Below, one piece after another: positions 37,801 through 40,468 of a DNA stretch of 64,000 nucleotides. The stretch covers positions 1 through 64,000 of the forward strand of contig NZ_LJJF01000004.1 of assembly GCF_001625365.1 (NCBI RefSeq), written 5' to 3'. Origin of the DNA: Streptomyces sp. MJM8645. GTDB lineage: Bacteria; Actinomycetota; Actinomycetes; Streptomycetales; Streptomycetaceae. The stretch's first letter is position 1; the number at the start of each line of letters is the position of its first letter. The position numbers were made by a program, and so were the translations under genes. The notes beneath the pieces are model-generated. The model was not told where the DNA came from, made no database searches, and saw only the letters and a program-made list of their open reading frames with translations.

Positions 37801-40020
37801 CCGGTCGTCAACCTGGATCCGGCGCAGCGTGCGCAGCGCCTCCACGTTGGCGCGCAGCCTCGCCCGTTCGCCCGCCGGGGCGAGATCGTCCTGCGAGCGG
37901 GCCCGGAACCGCCCGGCCGCTACTCCGCGTCGAGCGGAAGGTCCAGATCCTCCGTCCCCGGCTCCTTCGGCAGGAACACCTCGTCGGCCAGCACGATCTC
38001 CCGCGCCTGCGACGCCGCCACGTTCCTCGCCTGCACCTGCTCCAGGTATCCGCTCGGCTCCGGCTGCATCGCGAGTAGCTCGCTCGTCAGCGTCGCGATC
38101 CGATCGGTCACCCGCAGGCCCACCCTCGTGAAGTGCGTCTGCTGCTCCGCCTCGCCGCCCAGCGACGCCGTCGCTGTCGGCCGGTACGTCTTCGCGTACG
38201 CCCAGGCCTGCTGCCCGTACTGATTCACCGTGCTCCCCTCCTCGGCCGTTCGCGGCCTGATCATGGCCATCGTCATTGTGTCCCGAACGGGCGTCGTTGA
38301 TCGCACGGTCGAAGGCCTCACCGAACTCCGGATCGTCCAGCCGGTCCCGCAGGTGAGGCCCGTCCCAGTTGAACAGCTCACCCCGGTCGTTGCGGACCTG
38401 CTCCGCCGCGTTCGCGACGAGCAGCGCCTCCCGCTTCCTCACGAACAACTTGCCGGACTTGCCGACGTTGGCATGGCGGTCCGAGAGCAGAATGCCGGTG
38501 CCGGCGTGGTGCACCACGTACTTGCCCCGCGGCGTGCGCGCAACGATGAACCGGCCGCCAGCCGACAACTGCTCATTGCTGGTCAGCTGAACGACCTTGA
38601 AAGCGCTCTGGCGGTCCTTGTTCGCCTGAGCTTTGTTGGTGGTCGTCGGGTCGGCGCCGTCGTCCCAGTGGTACCGCACCTCGGTGACGGTGCGGAACCG
38701 GCGCGGGGCGCTCTCGCCCGGCGACAGCCAGCTTCCCCCGCGGTGCTCGCCACCGCCATCGGCCTTGTCCCCGGCGCCACCGCCATCGCGGCCGGCCGGG
38801 CGGCCCGTACGCTCCCCGGCCTGGCCGGCCTCCGGGACACCAGCGTGCCTCTCCGGATGCCCGGCGGGCTTGGCCGCTCGCTCGGCGGCCTTCGCCCGAG
38901 CCTCCTCCTCCATCCGCGCCGACGGCACGCTACTGCCGTGATCCCGCTCCCACCGCTCATGCGAGTACGGGTGCCCGACCACCTCGAAGCCATCGGCGGC
39001 GCCGTCATTGACGACGGTCAGCGTCTCCTTCCGGCCGCCGTGCCCCTCCCACGTGAGCGTCGTCTTCTCACCGTGCTGCTGCCGGTCCAGAACCCGGCGC
39101 GTGTACCAGCCACCATCGGCCCGCGGGTTGCCGGCCACCACAAAGTCGCCCGGCTCGATCTCCCGCGCCGCAGCACGCCGGTGCCCCGGCTGCTCGGACG
39201 CCGGCCCCTTGGGCGGGCCAACCTTCTCCGCCGCCCGGCCCAGCTCCTCCGGCGTGTAGGACCGCCACCCCTCCTGCTTGTGGATCGGACCGGACTCGAG
39301 ATCTTCCGCCGCTCGCAGCGCATCCCGCTTACTGGCGTGCTCCCGCTCCTGAACACGGCCGGTCGCGGCCTCATAGACCCGCCACCGATCGCCCTCCTGA
39401 CCCACCATGTGCCGACCCGACGCAGTCAGCTGCGCCGAGGAGACCATGTCCGCGCGCTCGCGGGCGGCCTCCGCGCGCACCCGGGCGTCCTGGGGCCGCT
39501 CCGTGTCCGCGGCTAGCGGCCGGACCTCCCCACGCCGCCACGACTCCAAGGTGCTCGCGACGGTCGGCTTCTCGTCCGGGATGTGCTGGTCGTCGTCGCC
39601 CTTGGCGTGCGGTTTCACCGGCACCCGCGGGTCACCGACATCCGGCTTGGTGATGCCGTCGCCGCGACCGCCGGCCGCGGCCTGCACCTCGCGCTTGGCG
39701 TCCTCCGCCAGGACCTTGTCCTCGCTGGCGGTCGGCGCGCTACCGTCCGGCCGGGACACCATCGTCAGCCGGTTCGCATACAGCTTCTCCCGCGACCCGT
39801 TGTCGAGACGCTCGACGAGTACCTTGTCACCGGCCAGCGCACGCAGAACCCGGGCCAGGCCGCCACCCCACAGACGGGCGATCCCGCCCGTCTCCACGAA
39901 ACGGCCCTTGCTGTCACGCGGATGCAGAGCAGGATTCCAGGGCCGGCGGGTGACCTTGACCTCAAGGCGGGCGGCAGTGCGGTTCTCGTGGGGCATGCCG
40001 CGGACCATGCACATCCGCAA
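19888..40020 (-). CDS. Giant polyvalent protein: N6 methyltransferase, SNF2 helicase, UvrD-like helicase
   Basis: A 6710-codon open frame. Starts at TTG 40020 or ATG 40014, 40008 and 39996 are possible; none has a good ribosome binding site. Residues 1-590 carry NPALHPRDSKGRFVE and small repeat modules. Residues 705-1000 are an N6-adenine methyltransferase (LEPGSGSGNF near 838, NVPFGD near 900). Residues 1480-2080 are an SNF2 helicase (AHEVGAGKT, IDEAHEF, QREGRIERQG). Residues 3810-4480 are a UvrD-like helicase (ALAGTGKSS, FFDEAQDV, HKSKGLEW). Linkers hold SH3-like beta modules; residues near 6595 read HALAHH, a zincin motif lacking Glu. Methyltransferase-helicase fusion is typical of DarB-like polyvalent proteins, which are packaged and protect incoming DNA. 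Its gene lies between portal and capsid genes, supporting a virion protein. Residues 598-701 overlap a nested gene, so part of the frame is suspect. Confidence 0.85.
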   Translation of the reverse strand: MRMCMVRGMPHENRTAARLEVKVTRRPWNPALHPRDSKGRFVETGGIARLWGGGLARVLRALAGDKVLVERLDNGSREKLYANRLTMVSRPDGSAPTASEDKVLAEDAKREVQAAAGGRGDGITKPDVGDPRVPVKPHAKGDDDQHIPDEKPTVASTLESWRRGEVRPLAADTERPQDARVRAEAARERADMVSSAQLTASGRHMVGQEGDRWRVYEAATGRVQEREHASKRDALRAAEDLESGPIHKQEGWRSYTPEELGRAAEKVGPPKGPASEQPGHRRAAAREIEPGDFVVAGNPRADGGWYTRRVLDRQQHGEKTTLTWEGHGGRKETLTVVNDGAADGFEVVGHPYSHERWERDHGSSVPSARMEEEARAKAAERAAKPAGHPERHAGVPEAGQAGERTGRPAGRDGGGAGDKADGGGEHRGGSWLSPGESAPRRFRTVTEVRYHWDDGADPTTTNKAQANKDRQSAFKVVQLTSNEQLSAGGRFIVARTPRGKYVVHHAGTGILLSDRHANVGKSGKLFVRKREALLVANAAEQVRNDRGELFNWDGPHLRDRLDDPEFGEAFDRAINDARSGHNDDGHDQAANGRGGEHGESVRAAGLGVREDVPADSDGVAGRRGGAADALHEGGPAGDRSDRDADERATRDAAGAERIPGAGAGEERGGVAGAGDRAGRRGVPAEGAGDGGSGPSARRGVAAGRFRARSQDDLAPAGERARLRANVEALRTLRRIQVDDRPATEGEKRVLARWSGWGSLPTVLADEPRRGNHKSDEAFQRAVERWKAFAGERAELRALLDDSEWAAAQKNTLNAHYTDQSLVDAVWQAMGALGFDGGNVLEPGSGSGNFIGAAPAGTHMTGVELDPTTAAISRALYPDAQILTESFAKTRAPHGGFDGVVGNVPFGDIKLTDPVHNKGRKLSIHDHFIKKSLELTRPGGLVAVVSSRYTMDSKDPHARREMAKLGDLVGAIRLPEGAHEKAAGTHVVTDVLVFRRRAEGEAPGDQSWVESTPVDVNGHQIEINRYFQQHPDNVLGELTTGRGQFTDHDLTVRGDKDAAPALREALARITAQAKAEGRGFAPHEAGPRERIVLQAAADRKHEGAINARPDGTFTQVVDGQVRKLDVHHSQVSQLRDLLELRNLTTALLDEESSHDGDGETEHMATLRAELNRAYAAYTAAYAPLDKPGQNRVFTPDEARVRAKDGGLEKVPDEWKAPTALALFDDDFASAFAYGLDRWNDSTKTAAKAEILHQRVVAPRKIAERADSPDQAVSLAMEHDGELRLSTLARLMGTSESDALEQLGTRVFRDPRSGHLLPAADYLSGDVRKKLAVARRHLAAGRDDMASHVAALEAVVPRDLVPGEISAKMGAPWIGEADVTAFLREILETPHVRAEYGGGSMWVVKGPSQGIASRVTWGTKSRSAAEIAEAVLQQKQITVTRKRPDGGSVVDDEATADARDKATAMAARFAAWVWEDEARAARLAKIYNDRFNGIALRDYSDVQLTLPGITAGWRMRPHQNAAIARILNEPSALLAHEVGAGKTATMVAATQELRRTGLAKKPAIVVPNHMLAQFRREYLELYPNAKVLAASSADLTGKKRRKFIARAATGDWDAVILTHSAFGKIPMTPANRRAYMEEELARLRQQIADAKARDGQSLTLKQLENALTNAEEAMEKRLEQESKDTGAVYWEQTGVDYLMIDEAHEFKNLRTVSSIPGAAVTGSAKASDLHMKVEYLRGKSESGRVLTFATGTPIANSVTEAYTMKRYLRPDLLDAAGINDFDAWAATFGDVVTDVEVKPDGSGFQEKARFAQFRNVPELLRMYRVAADVQTAADLNLPTPRVRRNEEGKRGELRVVPISAEQKRYIEGLPNHPDAKEPGGILKIIGLGKRAAIDPRLVGGSGEEGGKIDHAAREIASIYRENKDVEFPTSKDDPTPQPLKGALQLVFMDQGVPGSKAKGGLDEYGNEQPAWNAYEYMRERLVESGVPREQIRFIHEAGSDKAKAKLFEDARNGKIAVLIGSTTKMGTGTNIQDRAVALHHMDYPWRPADMAQREGRIERQGNLHYLMDKDVRIISWITEETFDAFNAGTLERKAKFIAQMNRRNFDLREMEDIGDTAVSFAVMKALATGNTTVLDHAKAVKERVDLQRADVRWHRQQDEKRRATDVLTQHISWLDGALDTWHAARAQRTETRGDAFTMTLPGGQESAKRKEAGAEVLATVRAALGDKSLTSGDRVKLGRLGGHTAHATIGYDIGGNRIARVGFDWPLLHSRRISGTSGTYGRDELGDGAGAGMIASLENRLDGLDDLVKDGGQQLVESENELEKARRGLGGQPPYGEALKASERRVALLAQLITAEQKKKELRGRGRDDKELVKATKRVEDLESRLDAERPPQDLIEMAVDPDPDIRLDSPDPTPVISTGPDGKVKVDVPGMRRDSSNSIPEQRRGYGERPAASQARGEDAVSAAPQSSTGERAHPSTLTDEQIAHEMASLEPDLLGDGEVGSQDVARHAVLTNEQARRTEKAEGDTAKGPGGSWQEMQAEQADGQDAGLFGAADVHAAQPTQQTADEYGTPDMFADAEGVTDRLKASRLHRGDRYIADDGTVAEVADQPEQLGKGGKGGVRVRTTDGRTLMHRSDHVFRRADDTTPSGQQPAAAVEEAHGSRTPEPEVAEPSTPEASASKSDAPTVTAGDNQPSAVSGGDATLRHYDTGEQIVTPDGPGWYVGAHPDGQHFVNVEGRYAAFPDHAVHRPGEHPPAEVPDQTAAADEARRAKLERAATPEGITLDYGARLHSLDEEAGHGWIADKDGNTIGWVRSRPDQKGRTAWWGQDGRGGAPEGMTWHDKMPAKAGIPPIRVATHVAQGIDLGHRGEKTGPSRPGSARQEVTFTEAQVRELSQLAQPDPEEPIGWRPGVFRRYQMRSDHMRTLRDAAKAAADQADTGTAAGRRRQKVLLNAAEKLDREAYETDRTQATLPKPGESDPFADPYAPPADAMPEATARPEVAASGDGGEGVSLDRGQVQAELDSLRPSESSTPAAGDRALPHWAQPKPELEQLTGAFGGNRPKSSRIVLSGESVPGRGPRSRRIRSGGPIAVDDAVRHSGAVFGVDHAYGKVTDAWAEKGKPDLDNVYYQIQWYDQAGKPKGKPETVTAYNNLYRAAEPTSDEGPVSVAEAFTAMGEHPDPETLSETEREAEFNRLQAIAEPWMGPRTGPGAVARQQILNEVSARQEELDVNRGWEDRDRYWEERPETGLNPGDDTTPFRRGDEVLVRFHPSGRQWNARVLGVDPDGQIRVEKPSSTATFPVDADQIAPHGKDVRPVRGGDAVKDRARQDPNPKAETARSSPPSGTSHEAPAGPGDETNVSPGTGPTLPGPVAEHDEQTPGQPSRSTVPDTTLPEAAERLADADWADAQQSWEKNWSKKPEPNAESVRYAKRSLATSAPESSDPSFALRQSKNPTMKFSPMGHYWVWTEDGGKTWSITTRTLGEYVGDPELSKVAGTEEDAHRLALAFESINDGEGTTLGLPWDISRRADEVRDVNGVSYAQRMRQARARFDADRAGAQHREAPTASDLDESQNIEHVTLPPNEVDADLRSLTPDGGDGEETQDRGRHERGQDVPAGEDSRKREGDGREGVSLDPGRVKAELDSIRPGEPSTPTTGAAGSSPPSGVSHEAPAGSGAGNVSPGTGSAPQGAARNVIGERPVAEMSRQELDDELSGLDDALDQVKNSTDPLDLAWRRRAELRQWEALKEYNRKTEVTKPADRSEEIQNRLDGYGLRADEGEGRNVERIEDMPPAKPGAPSDAEWEQIDAAAAGLEEYPPTVEQSLIHEAVARRGLNAAVMALAGTGKSSTLKQLSRRMPGKKIDYLAFNRSVAEEAKQAKAKGEYADNVTPQTANGMAFRAVNKRYQDAGRDLGQRLPQDGDGGAKRQTAQTVADLMRVYDWVEYAPGKSLKPSSAAYQARDLVARWCQSADEEMGPQHLNLPPWIEEEHRDALFEALKPIADRMWADVLDPHGKLTYDQDYIVKQWALSGFKVDSDVIFFDEAQDVNPVLDGVVRAAMGQGVQVVAVGDSNQSIYGFRGATDALARFPVDARLTLTQSFRFGPEIAEAGNRFLRLSGTEMRLKGLAGKQSWITELGPDDADAVLCRTNATAVIEAIDALDRGKRVAVAGGLDEIRKFVEAARQLQAGEKTNHKDLADFAAWDDVVEYVEQESEAAGSMRTLVQLIENDTDGKLDRLLESGGLASDIRVSDDGERLWISGTRFGDPDHEAFTRWLKDSKSNGFGKLAWDDQSKRWYYQPGTHTVTNRRSGRSWTVKNPAGNRDAALAAVKTYIDQHSHAPEDGEGGIVGEHQDPDVVISTAHKSKGLEWRRVRIADDFRGPELTESGEYDLTTMPSDEDLRLSYVAVTRATETLDAGGLGWVWEVTRSEDPMEAPDTDYPRDWTREDFTPGDTVLYVSEDGEQLLTGDVVNADTTLTVRDPQTGRTSTISLQQVRRRNGDPQPRAEVASDDELQAAIDSGRYMAPGSSSAVVGQHDRGSGSTAEDRSGPAALAGDDVDARSTASGGAGTDSADAGRGEDGERTAADAEQAVLHEVPRTAAGHDAGSGRHEDQGEARHEEGAERDHNAEEQLGGENEGDAEEAARRRRGDQEDRQDQGVDADRPRSGEHRDREANRRALDDSTAAEHRDGEHDSEHGSGKEDESSDRGRSRRRRRGRRGRPDGTNGGGPDLDGLGAPDVPLIGVPLPKGSPAPGGHDAAGEGGRAGLGSHPGGSGRSADTPVRRSGRVQPPTGVVASRWNPEEGGQVPNVVGSLAAAAGGHPDDAKEWNALLGEASAAAPLAQFDANVEHFLPGHDGPMREFLAERARLLRAEAEATGQRATADYLERLRAADSPAAGEAVYFGSYRGDGRRGGPGIIGEGRYYEELREAFARQRAQARAEAERRGLDADVVERFLLHADGADPDRPAAISAHSVEEPLKVARHDAFYAMVANLPEAVRLERFPGTLEEYERRSALVKAALQERGSVGRPDGAGALPAEPASGSTAAGGAGAGEERLARVRERFAGGEGIPGSARNRAYVARLGANPTLGVSPGGGVAYWSKDGGRTWEFGHARTGATIGSRDGSSVEGSREDAAAMAARYEGLVDAEGRPFPWDAPDAQAAGRGWRDAEGRRIGEAMRSVRDEHVAPQEHEEVRDAAQDLTGQTDPDLPTMDGSGQKLPDDLTGVDEGVLEAHLAVVSDQVAATGDWDNPELHRIADELDRRAAERGDYWRALAPLAAQASDAPPADDVARAAEEQLMDQLAGLYPTKETRREYLERVEAERQRLRHQYDNEYRPTIRSAVEDYTKGYLVRRESAQKARAARVKQEAEEARAAAEGRPARRVANGLRIDDPDYMLFEAPQSVFDKHASDELREWIEYHNDGERPMSFSRYYQQHLAGERQARAQWEDEQDAVRAAAGPDQPASPPVVDAPGDGQAQRPRSTGEPAAAGATPVPAEPEHRPSAAGPAAGQRPEAEQQDGVDRQKRVKEQGLPEPIGGRSAQWVAVEQLRTGDVARVEGSDENGNPVGRSGWVLSRREAVITRGGRTVRGHEVTMGDDAEGTSGRRGMVFVAAGEQAARADAPSEQGSMLTGAQLEAMTSRLDGDHPTDRTGVGLFPGSLVRGPGDREGMVTGVTASAVSVRYEGRRHDQDAAPGDLEVVDGGAARPAGWTPDGQHIKPGQVAVDPDTRQPVGVVQAVDGDAVEVATPQGIELADGGSLTVARSAQPDEAGPAIVALRPVPAGELAQGDVVLVDDAGRKTPVRVIGPPVRDGEHVVVDYEEVETGTRGQLRADRALLLPRASGASGQPADLSPQEAVTGIDDTRRATPAGTAPQADAGIVPQLTPAERARIHALGLGEADDPEAREAAERIEAGQPVTVGQARALEEALRQHADPRAGEGRTARRAADRLAQAAGGRPQEQDRAPVQGAAGDLVPGDVVAVPQGNGTSKPVVVTDSRPGPGGTQALTVEDAYGLAEEEVLPAAAPVHHLPTPQATAPAPAAKPAEPAPPAPSGASTARPRTSDVVAARARDAVDAVVEAAVDGVVPGTIHALRQSVAERLAPGAARSGERRAAADAAEALRRLGLEKSAHAHADQAVRHAAQKAREAAVKAVLRTLNDLEPLDGESEEETAQRAVRLLRRIPEGIDPTTFALVAMARSYRSAGGNAGSAAGAPAADRGDAAAAAGQRAGHAAASFAGRAVGSALGAALSVLRRRRLDQQQVEQIVQRTVQAMAEGQEQAAREIVDGVPPEARPGLFSRVTAALVRLARRVAAWLRELLRKVAAVWRGEDGERLQRVRERLARRLRWWPETREIEADIAAAAGETAGSAEAGADLTPWLAMLPAGRFGQVERTVSRWEPASTADLEAGRLPEAVEERRWTADRAVDGGPGPEALRHLAAVLGAGEALDSAVTDQMRQMAPELGNDPHERLRSVQLYAQTAIQRADRIAAEAAAGSRDAELELDSARAEARQAVADERRAQTAYAAALRDAARHALSRVRQLGNGGGLRASGEGAERLRGLEALLPADWLAAAGPLTVSAGAHRGSYHPQSRHLTVGESDATALHALAHHLQHSIPELAAAEEAYHWVRTSRGEVGARQRAPQVRLAQWFPGHGHHPRATARQGGWADLFTGSEPADGRSWEVLPTALEAMFSGSTWYLDDDLRQWLLGVMSTLGRRA
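28976..29050. repeat. Duplicated linker segment in the giant gene, copy 1
   Basis: About 75 bases including CCTGTCCCCGGGGACACATT and GGCGCTTCGTGGGAC are repeated at 29933-30010 with a few changes. Both encode a Ser/Pro/Gly-rich linker with SHEAPAG and NVSPGTG. A second duplicated pair, encoding GVSLD..V.AELDS, lies at 29096-29155 and 30956-31014. The duplications occur between the SNF2 and UvrD-like parts. Confidence 0.75.
29933..30010. repeat. Duplicated linker segment in the giant gene, copy 2
   Basis: Second copy of the linker at 28976-29050. The high DNA identity between copies suggests recent duplication within this gene rather than convergence. Confidence 0.75.
37920..38228 (-). CDS. 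Nested gene in another frame of the giant gene
   Basis: A 102-residue protein starting at GTG 38228 with AGGAGGGG six bases upstream and ending at a TAG at 37920. Its third codon positions are almost all G or C, whereas the giant frame across the same bases gives only a Gly/Arg/Ala/Asp-rich string, as wrong-frame translations of such DNA do. The protein reads coherently: NQYGQQAWAYAKTYRP at the start, helices VGLRVTDRIATLTSELLAMQ and YLEQVQARNVAASQAREIVL, and the end DEVFLPKEPG. Similar small proteins next to helicase genes occur in actinobacterial plasmids, as I recall. It is either a separate gene inside the giant one or evidence that the giant frame is two genes joined by chance. Confidence 0.72.
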   Translation of the reverse strand: MNQYGQQAWAYAKTYRPTATASLGGEAEQQTHFTRVGLRVTDRIATLTSELLAMQPEPSGYLEQVQARNVAASQAREIVLADEVFLPKEPGTEDLDLPLDAE

Positions 40021-40032
40021 CCGCTACCGTCG

Positions 40033-40084
40033 CGCCCTCGCGGCTGGCGGCTTTACCGCGGTAAAGCCGCCAGCCGCGAGGGCG
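40033..40084. repeat. Perfect 52-bp palindrome around parS-like site 2
   Basis: The core GCTTTACCGCGGTAAAGC at 40050-40067 is extended by perfectly paired arms to 52 bases. Left arm starts CGCCCTCGCGGCTGGCGG. It ends 12 bases before the earliest start of the giant gene, inside its leader or promoter. The transcript would form a very stable hairpin. Confidence 0.85.
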
Positions 40085-40098
40085 ACCCTCGGAAACCC

Positions 40099-40152
40099 GT
40101 CTGCGGGTCGAGCCTGGCTTTACCGCGGTAAAGCCAGGCTCGACCCGCAGAC
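40099..40152. repeat. Perfect 54-bp palindrome around parS-like site 3
   Basis: The core site is again flanked by perfect arms, here GTCTGCGGGTCGAGCCTG and its complement. Arm sequences differ from those of the neighbouring palindrome while the core is identical, so symmetry and core are both kept. Confidence 0.85.
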
Positions 40153-40224
40153 ACCTCAATCCCGCCATGCGGGGAAGTGAGCACGGAGACGGCAAGTGTT
40201 GCCCGCTGACCGCAGGCAAACTCA

Positions 40225-40250
40225 CTGGGCTTTACCGCGGTAAAGCCCAG
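40225..40250. promoter_or_regulatory. parS/KorB-operator-like site 4
   Basis: A 26-bp perfect palindrome, CTGGGCTTTACCG and its complement, lying 6 bases from the stop of the small membrane-protein gene at 40256. Together with sites 2 and 3 it forms a cluster of three in 220 bases between the portal operon and the giant gene. Confidence 0.8.
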
Positions 40251-40255
40251 CAGCC

Positions 40256-40468
40256 TCACATCGTCTCGGTGAGGATGTGGAGCAGAAACCATACGGAGAA
40301 GCCGCACCACACCACGGTGAACACGGCCCGGCCAGGCTTCGTCCGAACCCGAAACCAAGCCCGCGTCCGTTCGGACAACGTGTCCCCAGCCTCCCGGCTC
40401 CACAGCCCGTATACCTCGGCGGCGGCGCCGGTACCAAGCAGCAGGCCCCACACCAGATCAGCGGACAT
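40256..40468 (-). CDS. Small membrane protein
   Basis: A 70-residue protein; ATG 40468 follows GGAGGAGA and overlaps the portal gene's end. Two hydrophobic helices, residues 3-20 (ADLVWGLLLGTGAAAEVYGL) and 46-66 (GRAVFTVVWCGFSVWFLLHI), flank a cytosolic basic loop with LSERTRAWFRVRT. Proteins with this layout are common in actinophage structural clusters. They could be holin-like or aid DNA entry, but no function is established from sequence. The three parS-like sites follow. Confidence 0.7.
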   Translation of the reverse strand: MSADLVWGLLLGTGAAAEVYGLWSREAGDTLSERTRAWFRVRTKPGRAVFTVVWCGFSVWFLLHILTETM

